Made by a program: the position numbers and the translations under genes. 64,000 nucleotides of DNA, from positions 1,091,211 through 1,155,210 of the forward strand of contig NZ_CP036281.1 of assembly GCF_007750395.1 (NCBI RefSeq), given 5' to 3'. The stretch comes from Polystyrenella longa. GTDB lineage: Bacteria; Planctomycetota; Planctomycetia; Planctomycetales; Planctomycetaceae. The notes under the pieces are model-generated. The model was not told the origin of the DNA. It did no database searches and was given only the letters and a program-made list of their open reading frames with translations. This document shows, piece after piece, positions 56,799 to 64,000 of this stretch. The stretch's first letter is position 1, and every line of letters begins with the position of its first letter.

Positions 56799-58038
56799 CG
56801 AGACTCCAATCCTGCTCCAGGAGGAAGAGAGTCTCGTTTCGTTCAAAGCAGCGTCCCGTGTGATAAAAGTCGGCCGGTTGCACTTCGATTTCCGCCGCGT
56901 GGGCCAGGTGGTCTGCGATCTGACCTTCCGCCAGAACGGCAATGTTCACATAGCAACTACCGGCAGTCAGGTTAAGCCCACCCGTCCGGCAGACGATCGT
57001 TCCCGATGCAGGGAGTGTCCCTTCCAGTTGTGCCGTCTTATCACTGTCGAGTCGAAAGAGGGACGTATCAAGTGGGTCATAAATACCAACAAGAAAACGA
57101 AGCCGCCGCGGGGTGTCGTCGCTGCTTGAATAGTGGAAGGTGAAGGTTAACTCCTCTCCCGCTTCAATTCGTTCGTTCCCATCCGGGCCCGTGATCTTCA
57201 GCTCTTCGAAACGGACCAGCCCTGAACCGCGTCGGTCCTGGCGATCGCTGATATTGATCTGTCGGATTGGTTGAGACGAATCGAGATACCGGTTGATCGC
57301 TTCATCGATTGTACCATCATAGGCCAGTTTTCCCTGATCGATATAGATACCGCGCTGGCAGAGATTCTTCATGGCCGTCATCTGATGACTGACAAACAAC
57401 ACTGTCCGGCCCGAACGTGAGACGTCTCCCATTCTGTTCAAGCATTTTTTCTGAAATGCGGCGTCGCCGACTGCCAATAGTTCATCAACAAGAAGAATCT
57501 CAGGTTGTAGATGGGCGGCGACGGAGAAGGCCAGACGCATATACATCCCGGAGGAGTACCGTTTGACAGGCGTGTCGAGAAACCGATCAATCTCGGCGAA
57601 GGCAACAATCTCATCAAAGCGGTCTCGCACTTCCTTCTGACTCATTCCGAGGATTGAACCATTAATGAAGATGTTTTCCCGGCCGGTCAATTCGGGATGA
57701 AATCCCGTCCCCACTTCCAGCAGCGAACCCACCCGTCCATACATCGTTGCCCTACCGGATGTGGGTTCAGTGACACGAGAAAGAATCTTCAGAAGAGTGC
57801 TTTTGCCAGCTCCATTGTGTCCGAGAATTCCCACCGCTTCCCCAGCGGAGACATCGAACGAGACCTCGTCCAATGCCCAGACATGAGGATTCGCTTCAGC
57901 CGATGGTATCATTTGTTCGCGAGTGAAGGGCTTTTTAAACCAGCGCGTCAATGAATCTCGCAGCGCGTAATAGGGTTCACGCGTTCCGAGTTCGTAACGC
58001 TTCGAGAGTTGTTCAACACGTAACGCGAGATCCGTCAT
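56788..58038 (-). CDS. Polysaccharide ABC transporter ATP-binding protein (Wzt-like)
   Basis: The 416-residue cytosolic subunit drives export of a polysaccharide or teichoic-acid-type polymer with the permease encoded upstream. Walker A GHNGAGKS lies at 73-80, the signature YSSGMYMRLAFS and Walker B ILLVDELLAVGD follow. Residues about 265-400 are a C-terminal beta-rich extension (QDRRGSGLVRFEELKI, AGEELTFTFHYSSSD) as in Wzt, whose extension recognises a modified polymer end. The stop overlaps the following gene. About 100 bases separate it from the permease gene. Confidence 0.94.
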   Translation of the reverse strand: MTDLALRVEQLSKRYELGTREPYYALRDSLTRWFKKPFTREQMIPSAEANPHVWALDEVSFDVSAGEAVGILGHNGAGKSTLLKILSRVTEPTSGRATMYGRVGSLLEVGTGFHPELTGRENIFINGSILGMSQKEVRDRFDEIVAFAEIDRFLDTPVKRYSSGMYMRLAFSVAAHLQPEILLVDELLAVGDAAFQKKCLNRMGDVSRSGRTVLFVSHQMTAMKNLCQRGIYIDQGKLAYDGTIDEAINRYLDSSQPIRQINISDRQDRRGSGLVRFEELKITGPDGNERIEAGEELTFTFHYSSSDDTPRRLRFLVGIYDPLDTSLFRLDSDKTAQLEGTLPASGTIVCRTGGLNLTAGSCYVNIAVLAEGQIADHLAHAAEIEVQPADFYHTGRCFERNETLFLLEQDWSLDGN

Positions 58039-58139
58039 CGGATTTAGTTTTTCGATTCTCGACCACCGACAGTGCCCCGATGGTTAAAACAAATATGATC
58101 AATTCCCTCACCGCACACGGCCGAACAGTCTGCTGTGAT

Positions 58140-59039
58140 TTATAGGTGATCCGCTAGCGTCCGCTGCATCTGTTGAAAGTAATACATCCCACTGATGAAT
58201 AACAGGCACGTTACTAAACTCGACATTACGACGAGTGCCATTGGAAATGGTCCGTCGGTGAAGATCGTCCAGCGAAAACCTTCGATTGCTCCCGCGATGG
58301 GATTCATTCCGTAGAGAACTGTTCCGGGCAGCCCCCATTTTTCTTGAACCGCCTCCGCCGGATAAACGATGGGTGAAGCGAACATCCAGAGCTGCGTCAA
58401 AAACGAAAGCGTGTAGCGCACATCCCGGTAATTCACATCTAATGCGGACAACCAGAGCCCCACTCCCATTGCGGCAACGAAAGTCAGTATGACGAACAGC
58501 GGAGCAAACAAAATCAGTAACCCGGGCCAGAGTCCCGACCCAATCAAAAAGCAGCCCAGGATCAGAGAAGCGATTAGAAAATCAGGCAGCCCCGCCAGAA
58601 TGACGGAGGTAGGAACGAGAATGCGGGGGAAGTACACCTTCGTTACGACTCGTTCGTTCACAACCAGGCTGGTGCTCGCATCGGTTAGGGATCTGGCAAA
58701 GAACTGCCACATTACCAGACCAGTAAGAACAAACAGATAGTAGGGGACGCTGCTGTCAGCCGGTTGAATATATCGACCCAGAAAAAGGGTGAAAATTGTC
58801 ATCAGCGCGAGGGGTTGGATAATCGTCCAGAGCAGACCGAGTACCGTTTGTTTATAGCGAACTTTCAAATCTCGCAGAATGAGCATCCACAGCAATTCTC
58901 GATAGCGCCACAGTTCACCCCCGTCAGGAAGGCCCCAGCGAGAGCTCGGTTTGATTTCAATTCGATGACGAGGAGCTTCATCTCTGTTCCCGGTTTCATT
59001 AGTCCCGGGGGCGAGAGTTTGCTCAGGCGAATCGGACAC
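58140..59039 (-). CDS. Polysaccharide ABC transporter permease (Wzm-like, ABC-2 type)
   Basis: The 299-residue inner-membrane subunit has six hydrophobic segments after a polar N-terminus of about 55 residues. Typical ABC-2/Wzm motifs are present: RDLKVRYKQTVLGLLWTIIQP near residue 55, VVNERVVTKVYFPRILVP near 130, and VNYRDVRYTLSFLTQLWMFASPIVYP. It is the first gene of a four-gene minus-strand operon. The polymer it carries cannot be named. Confidence 0.93.
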   Translation of the reverse strand: MSDSPEQTLAPGTNETGNRDEAPRHRIEIKPSSRWGLPDGGELWRYRELLWMLILRDLKVRYKQTVLGLLWTIIQPLALMTIFTLFLGRYIQPADSSVPYYLFVLTGLVMWQFFARSLTDASTSLVVNERVVTKVYFPRILVPTSVILAGLPDFLIASLILGCFLIGSGLWPGLLILFAPLFVILTFVAAMGVGLWLSALDVNYRDVRYTLSFLTQLWMFASPIVYPAEAVQEKWGLPGTVLYGMNPIAGAIEGFRWTIFTDGPFPMALVVMSSLVTCLLFISGMYYFQQMQRTLADHL

Positions 59040-59450
59040 GTCAGCGACTCCTGGCTGAACAAAGCAGCATGAATGGATCGAAGAGAAAATAACGGAGAAA
59101 TGAGAAGGCGAACCACTTACAAGCAGGGTTTACAGCAGCGAAATGCATCGTAACCAACCCTGCTCGTCAGGAACATGATTCGAGCTCCTCTTTTCTCGAA
59201 GTCACCTCAGTCCGGTGGGCTTCCCTATTTAGACGAAACTCGGTTTTTTGATCAATGACGGGTCGATTTAGAATAATCGTGTTTGACGTAGATCAATAAC
59301 CAGATTAGAGTTAGGGCTGCATTTCAGAAAAAAAGTCTGTTTCGAAATGCTGCGGGCAATAATTAGTCATCACATCGTTCCAGACCTGTTTCTCCACGCG
59401 GAACCGGTTTCGGACTCGGCCCCGCGTTTAAAGGTTGCATCGATAGTCCT
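59040..59450. other. Divergent region between the export operon and the FHA gene
   Basis: No gene is seen. The region must contain the promoters of both directions and carries one FNR/CRP-like palindrome at 59283-59296. The left part has the GATTCGAGCTCC and TTTGATCAATG segments with no clear function. Confidence 0.45.
59283..59296. promoter_or_regulatory. FNR/CRP-family-like box
   Basis: TTGACGTAGATCAA matches the TTGAT-N4-ATCAA consensus of FNR/DNR-type regulators at nine of ten positions. It lies 155 bases before the FHA gene and 244 bases before the export operon on the other strand, so which promoter it might serve is open. One such site can occur by chance. Confidence 0.35.
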
Positions 59451-59861
59451 ATGTTAGGCGAACTGATTCCATGTGGTGGAGGGGATGTCATTCCCCTGAT
59501 GAAACCACTCCTGCTGATTGGTCGGCGGAGTAGCTGCGATATCTCTCTGCGCTTCCAGAACGTCTCTTCACATCATTGCGAACTCGAACTGATCAACGGT
59601 TACTGGCAAGTTCGCGATCTGGGTTCCCGCAACGGGCTCAAAGTGAATGGGGAAGGTTGTGACTTGAACTGGGTCATGCCAGGAGACATTCTGAGCATCG
59701 CCAAACACCACTACGAAGTGAACTACACCCCGCTCGGCGACGCACCTCCTCCAGCAGAGATCGATCCGATGTCCATTCCACTCATGGAAAAAGCAGGACT
59801 CGTGAAACGACGCCGCGAACGCCAGCAATCTTCTTCAGAATCCCACGCGAACCTCGACTGA
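59451..59861 (+). CDS. FHA domain protein
   Basis: A 136-residue cytosolic protein consisting almost entirely of an FHA domain: LLIGRRSSCDISLRFQNVSSHHCEL carries the phosphothreonine-binding GR and SSHH residues, followed by WQVRDLGSRNGLKVNG. FHA domains bind phosphothreonine peptides, so it should report protein phosphorylation; the kinase partner is not nearby. No clear ribosome site precedes the ATG. The tail is basic and polar. Confidence 0.92.
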   Translation: MLGELIPCGGGDVIPLMKPLLLIGRRSSCDISLRFQNVSSHHCELELINGYWQVRDLGSRNGLKVNGEGCDLNWVMPGDILSIAKHHYEVNYTPLGDAPPPAEIDPMSIPLMEKAGLVKRRRERQQSSSESHANLD

Positions 59862-59997
59862 TTGTCGTCAGTCTGTAAGAATGGGATGCAGCTCGGGGAT
59901 GACCTCGCGCTCTGGAGGCGTCTTCGGTTTTTACGAAGCTCCCCTTTACTTCATTCGCATCGCTGACTTCAATTTCATTGAGGGAGAATAAACGCGC

Positions 59998-61155
59998 TTG
60001 GCTCGTAAAAAGTCTGACAAAAAAGGTCGTAAGGTTCGTGTCGAGTTCCGGAAGAACCGGGGCAAGAAGAGCCGCAAACGGGATTTCACGCGCGAAGTCA
60101 ACGCGGGAGAAAACGTCGAAGACCTGAAAGCCTCCGAACGCGTCACTGGACGCAGCGATCAGACGCGCTATCGCACGATCATCGCCGATACCAACGATAA
60201 AGGAGAACTCCAACTCGATATCGACGAAAGCGAATGCTTGCGTGGGCGGGTACTCTCGGCGATTGGCCTGAACTGCTCGGTCGAAGGAGAGGATGGCAAA
60301 CAATATTTGTGTACCGTTCGCAGAGTTCTCAGAACTTTATCCCGCGACGCGCGAAATGCAGTCGTTGCCGGTGACCGCGTTCTCTTCCGTCCCGATGGAG
60401 ACGAGCAGGGAATGATTGAACGGATTGAACCCCGTAAAGGAGTTCTCTCCCGTACCAGTAACAATCGAGAGCATATCATCGTCGCCAATATTGATCAGAT
60501 TCTGATAGTGGTGACTGCGGATCAATCAACACTCAAAACCAATCTGATCGACCGGTTTCTCATCAGCGCGGAAAAAGGAGGGACAGAGGCGATCATCTGC
60601 ATTAACAAAGCCGACTTGATTGATCCCGTCGATCTGCAACCGATTCTCGGTTTATACGCGCAGCTTGGTTACCGGGTGTTGGCAACCTCGATCATCAACC
60701 GAATGGGCCTGGAAGAACTCCGCAAGCTGCTAAAAGGAACTCAAACGGTACTCACTGGCCAAAGTGGTGTCGGTAAGTCATCCCTGATCAACGAAGTTGC
60801 TCCCTCTATTGATCTCGATACACGCGAAGTCAATGCGATATCAATGAAAGGAAAGCATACCACCCGCACGACGCAACTGTTACAGCTCGACTTTGGTGGC
60901 TGGGTCGTCGATACACCCGGTATTCGCCAGCTTGAACTGTGGGATGTCATTCCTGAAGAGGTCGAAGGGTACTTTATCGAGTTCCGGCCTTACGTCACCT
61001 ACTGCAAATTCCCTGACTGCAGCCACACGCACGAAGAAGGCTGCGGAGTGAAGACGGCCGTCGAAAACCGCGAAATCAGCATGATGCGTTACGAAAGCTA
61101 CCTCCGCCTGATCGACGAAAACTACGTGAAGGCGGACTCCGCCGAGAAACGATGA
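59998..61155 (+). CDS. rsgA: Ribosome small subunit-dependent GTPase A (RsgA)
   Basis: RsgA checks late 30S ribosome assembly. The circularly permuted GTPase order is visible: OB-type region near 85-150, G4 INKAD near 200, then G1 GQSGVGKSSL near 253 and G3 VDTPGIRQLEL, followed by a zinc site with cysteines and a histidine (YCKFPDCSHTHEEGC). The first about 80 residues are an unusual basic/acidic extension (KKSDKKGRKVRVEFRKNRGKK). The start is TTG at 59998 with GGGAG upstream; the chain is 385 residues, longer than the usual 290-350. Confidence 0.95.
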   Translation: MARKKSDKKGRKVRVEFRKNRGKKSRKRDFTREVNAGENVEDLKASERVTGRSDQTRYRTIIADTNDKGELQLDIDESECLRGRVLSAIGLNCSVEGEDGKQYLCTVRRVLRTLSRDARNAVVAGDRVLFRPDGDEQGMIERIEPRKGVLSRTSNNREHIIVANIDQILIVVTADQSTLKTNLIDRFLISAEKGGTEAIICINKADLIDPVDLQPILGLYAQLGYRVLATSIINRMGLEELRKLLKGTQTVLTGQSGVGKSSLINEVAPSIDLDTREVNAISMKGKHTTRTTQLLQLDFGGWVVDTPGIRQLELWDVIPEEVEGYFIEFRPYVTYCKFPDCSHTHEEGCGVKTAVENREISMMRYESYLRLIDENYVKADSAEKR

Positions 61156-61274
61156 TTTTGGGTGAATAGTAGATTAGTGGTGAAAATATTAGTGGGGTTC
61201 CGTTTAAGCATAATTGCAGGTAATGTGATTTTGAAATTCATGTTTGAGTCGAGTAATTTATTTGGAATCAGTGA

Positions 61275-62036
61275 ATGTCAGATTTGAAAAATCAGAAGTC
61301 CCGATATATATCTTTTCTTGATGAGTCTGGCGACCATTCCTTGGATAACACTGATCCAGATTTTCCGATATTTGTGCTGTCACTCGTACTGATTTCTCGT
61401 AAAGACTATGAGAAGAATGTTATTACGGCGGTTAACAGGCTCAAACTACGGTTCTGGGATCACGAAGGAATTAATTTCCACAGTCGTGACATCAGAAAAC
61501 GACAGGGAGCTTTTAGTGAACTAATTGCTCGGAATAACTATCGAGATTTTGTGAGCGAGCTTTCTCAATGTATGGAAGATATGCCGTACACTCTTTTTGT
61601 CAGTGTTATACGTAAGGATATGTTAAGCCAGAAATACAAATATGCTGAAAATCCGTATGACCTCTCGCTAAAGTTTCTTTTAGAGCGAGTGCTCGATTTT
61701 GTGAAAGCGAAAGGAATAAAAGAGTTGCCTATCATCGCTGAAGCTCGTGGCAAGAATGAGGATAATCAATTGAAGGCAGAATTCTTCGATCTACTGGGCA
61801 GGGGAACCGGTTTTGTTAAAAAAGAAGAATTTCAGAAGTGCAACTTTCAATTGGAGTTCCAAAAGAAATCCAATAACTTGGCTGGGATTCAAGTTGCAGA
61901 TTTGTGTGCTTATCCCTGTGCTCGGTATGTAATTGACCGGAGTAAACCAAATCCTGCATTCGACGTAGTTCGCAAACATATCTATCGTCCGCATTGTGGT
62001 TTAGGCGTAGGGTTTGGCTGGAAGATTTTTCCATAA
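61275..62036 (+). CDS. DUF3800 domain protein
   Basis: The 253-residue protein shows the DUF3800 signature at the N-terminus (YISFLDESGDHSL) and the matching IIAEARGKNEDNQ and GIQVADLCAYPCARYV motifs, which resemble an RNase-H-like nuclease fold. Such proteins are common near mobile elements and defence loci; the role here is unknown. The gene is noticeably more AT-rich than rsgA and the hydrolase on either side, suggesting transfer. It ends within the terminator of the convergent hydrolase gene. Confidence 0.9.
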   Translation: MSDLKNQKSRYISFLDESGDHSLDNTDPDFPIFVLSLVLISRKDYEKNVITAVNRLKLRFWDHEGINFHSRDIRKRQGAFSELIARNNYRDFVSELSQCMEDMPYTLFVSVIRKDMLSQKYKYAENPYDLSLKFLLERVLDFVKAKGIKELPIIAEARGKNEDNQLKAEFFDLLGRGTGFVKKEEFQKCNFQLEFQKKSNNLAGIQVADLCAYPCARYVIDRSKPNPAFDVVRKHIYRPHCGLGVGFGWKIFP

Positions 62037-62070
62037 AAAAACGGATAACTCCGTTATCCAGAGTTATCCG
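62035..62070 (-). terminator. Terminator of the hydrolase gene
   Basis: A 10-bp stem CGGATAACTC/GAGTTATCCG is followed on the minus strand by TTTTTTTATGG. The T-run lies over the stop region of the DUF3800 gene, so the convergent genes overlap in their 3' ends. It lies about 140 bases after the hydrolase stop. Confidence 0.8.
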
Positions 62071-62210
62071 CCGACCGGGATATCCCCAATCCATCTACCA
62101 TTATCGGTGCCACAGATTCATTTGTCAAGTGGAAATATCAAATCACAAGTGTTTTGGGATATTATTCTCTAGAATTCTTGGAACTCGTACATAGACGGAA
62201 TCCAATCAAA

Positions 62211-64000
62211 CTACTCCCCCTCAAACCCCAACTGCGCCTTCAGAAACTCCGTCGTCCCCACCAAGTTAATCTGATGCGGACCGTCGAAGTATTCGATGGT
62301 GGTTTGAGCATTCAGGCCCATCTGGTTGTAGTGACGACGGACTTTGGCGTATTCGGCGGCTACCCACCGGTCGGGGGCGACGCCGTCGTTGTGGCCTCGC
62401 TCCACCATAAATGGGCGCGGAAAAATGAGTGTTGCCAGTTCGGCGTAGTTGGCCAGATTTCCCATGTTCCATTCGAAGATTTCGTATTCACCGTGGAAGA
62501 CGTAGCAGTACCGTTCGCTGTTGCAGGCAATCTTGACGATCCATTCATCAAAGTCACCCGAACAGATCGACAGGCAGTACTCATCCACAAATGGCGGAAC
62601 TCGCATCGCCGTCTTCCCACCATAAGAGAGGCCATAAAACGCCATTCGGTTCGCATCGACATAAGGAAGTTTTCCCAACCAGCGTAACGTCTGCCGATGT
62701 TGAGGAATGATGTAGCTGAAAAGCGAGCGTTTAAGTAGGTTCGATTTCAGTTGCAGCGTACGGAATTGATCTTTCCCTCGATACGGGTTCTGAGGCGAAT
62801 AGGTGATGAAGCCCTGTTTGGCCAGCTCGGACGCGAAGGCTTTGTAATACCTGAATCGGTCTTCTTCATAGGTAACACAATCCATCGCCAGCCCTTCCAA
62901 CCCATGCTGGCACACGACGAGCGGTCGTTCTTCGCCTTCTGGAATGTGATGCGGGACGAGTAGAATTCCCCCGGCAATGACTTCAGGAAAAACGTCGAAT
63001 ACCACTTCGTAACCGGTGAAGTGTTCGTTCTCCATGATTTTCCGTGTGCGAACATTCGGAGCAGACAGGGGGAGGTCAATCTTCCCGATGAAGCCGGTCT
63101 CCATTTGCTCTTTCAACTTGGCGGTTGATTTGGTCCACGCTTCAGGACTCGAATGATCAGCACTGCTCCACAGTTGCTCTCGCACCTTATGGCACTCGTC
63201 GAGCAATCCCTGGGTGAAGTTGGTCAATTCAGCAACCTGCTTCTGTTGTCGCTGGTTAAGTTCATCGTCCTTCGGTGTCTGCAGTATCTTGAGGTTGGTG
63301 TTGGACGAAGAATTCTTCTGTGGATCAATATTGGCGACGGCCGCAATGACCTCGGGTTGAATCGAGTTCGCCGCCGCTTTCTCCCAGACCATCAACTGAT
63401 CAGGAACATTCAATTGTTGAAAATAAGTTCCCGCCAGTTTCAGTTCCGCTTGCACGGACGTCCCCGGTGATTCTATTCGACCTGGCGCGGCAGTGCTGTG
63501 ATGCCCCTTGATTGCCTCAGGGGGGCCAGCGACTTCGGGGGATGCGGTATTCACGACGATCAACTCTCTTGGAGCGATCATCCCGGCGAGTTGAGCGTCG
63601 CCAAACTTGGTGAGCAGTCCCCATACGTTGCGATAAATCGGTTCCTTCCAGACCGATTCCCGTTGGTCGAAGTAACCCGCACAGATCGTCGTATCAATCC
63701 GCTCATCAATCGCGCCACTGTAAAGTGCGAGTAGTCCACCTTCGCCAATTCCAGCAATGACGGATTGCTCGGTTGTCCCAAGTTGTTCCAGTGCGTCCAG
63801 CCCCGCGAGAACTTTCTGGACTTCATAACCGATGATGTGCCGACCGAGTATGAATGCCTGCCGGTAGATCCATTCCCGGTGGGGTTGGTTGGTGAAGAAG
63901 ACATCCTCGTGCCCGGACCAGGTCTGCTCCCGATTGACGAGCGTCGGGACGAGGACCCGGTATCCAGCCTGCGCGAGAAACAGAGGGAACCGGCCTTGCT
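62211..64000 (-). CDS. Two-domain alpha/beta hydrolase, 5' end beyond the window
   Basis: The frame is open without a start codon from the window edge to the stop and continues into the next 419 bases, so the protein is longer than the 456 residues from the first internal ATG. The first domain (partial) has RVLVPTLVNREQTW, a nucleophile elbow GIGEGG in which the usual serine is absent, and TTICAGYFDQRE. The second domain, about 290 residues, has an intact elbow YGLSYGGK, the strand GGILLVPHHIPEG and a later GHNDG with the likely catalytic histidine. It resembles acetyl-xylan esterase/dienelactone-hydrolase-type enzymes common in planctomycetes. The signal peptide, if any, is outside the window. 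Confidence 0.85.
   Translation of the reverse strand, partial: QGRFPLFLAQAGYRVLVPTLVNREQTWSGHEDVFFTNQPHREWIYRQAFILGRHIIGYEVQKVLAGLDALEQLGTTEQSVIAGIGEGGLLALYSGAIDERIDTTICAGYFDQRESVWKEPIYRNVWGLLTKFGDAQLAGMIAPRELIVVNTASPEVAGPPEAIKGHHSTAAPGRIESPGTSVQAELKLAGTYFQQLNVPDQLMVWEKAAANSIQPEVIAAVANIDPQKNSSSNTNLKILQTPKDDELNQRQQKQVAELTNFTQGLLDECHKVREQLWSSADHSSPEAWTKSTAKLKEQMETGFIGKIDLPLSAPNVRTRKIMENEHFTGYEVVFDVFPEVIAGGILLVPHHIPEGEERPLVVCQHGLEGLAMDCVTYEEDRFRYYKAFASELAKQGFITYSPQNPYRGKDQFRTLQLKSNLLKRSLFSYIIPQHRQTLRWLGKLPYVDANRMAFYGLSYGGKTAMRVPPFVDEYCLSICSGDFDEWIVKIACNSERYCYVFHGEYEIFEWNMGNLANYAELATLIFPRPFMVERGHNDGVAPDRWVAAEYAKVRRHYNQMGLNAQTTIEYFDGPHQINLVGTTEFLKAQLGFEGE

Overview
The window looks like a chromosomal segment of a planctomycete (Planctomycetota, probably Planctomycetales). 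This is inferred from a giant TPR lipoprotein of planctomycete type, several long proteins of unknown function with secretion signals, a stand-alone mraZ with no cell-division genes beside it, a flagellar fliD-fliS pair, and the mixture of well-spaced single genes and short operons. No rRNA, tRNA, CRISPR array or prophage was seen. The species cannot be named from the sequence alone.

Layout. 0-16 kb: a 3601-residue TPR lipoprotein, convergent with an M24 metallopeptidase and an SPFH-GYF protein, then a large acetolactate synthase subunit with a strong terminator and no small subunit behind it. 16-23.5 kb: an AT-richer, accessory-looking stretch with four exported proteins of unknown function, one small cytosolic unknown, two 97% identical truncated ISAs1-type transposase ends in direct orientation around a lipoprotein gene, and two families of short degenerate repeats. 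23.5-37 kb: a YeiH-like transporter, an unusually long fliD with fliS, a 652-residue unknown, a PSP1-like protein behind a structured leader, a helical-repeat-like protein, a methyltransferase, a MraY/WecA-type phosphoglycosyl transferase and a TIM-barrel sugar isomerase.

37-46 kb: a polyprenyl-type GT2 glycosyltransferase, an LPG-synthase-like flippase/membrane protein, then a minus-strand cluster of two membrane-anchored coiled-coil proteins and an overlapping 46-residue membrane microprotein. A gene-poor gap of about 1.6 kb follows, then a STAS-plus-membrane protein, a short GspE/PilB-type ATPase and the orphan mraZ, whose upstream region carries two matching 15-bp palindromes. 46-54 kb: a UvrD/PcrA-like helicase, alpha-glucan phosphorylase, an HNH nuclease and class II fumarase, mostly single genes with their own terminators.

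54-64 kb: a tightly packed minus-strand polysaccharide export operon (ABC-2 permease, Wzt-like ATPase with a C-terminal extension, a kinase-like/methyltransferase fusion, and a TIGR04325-type methyltransferase), then an FHA protein, RsgA, a DUF3800 protein and the 3' part of a two-domain alpha/beta hydrolase that runs off the right edge. The most interesting candidates are the export operon, whose kinase plus methyltransferase architecture recalls WbdD-type chain terminators with the domains in reverse order; the coiled-coil/microprotein cluster; and the orphan mraZ with its palindromic sites.
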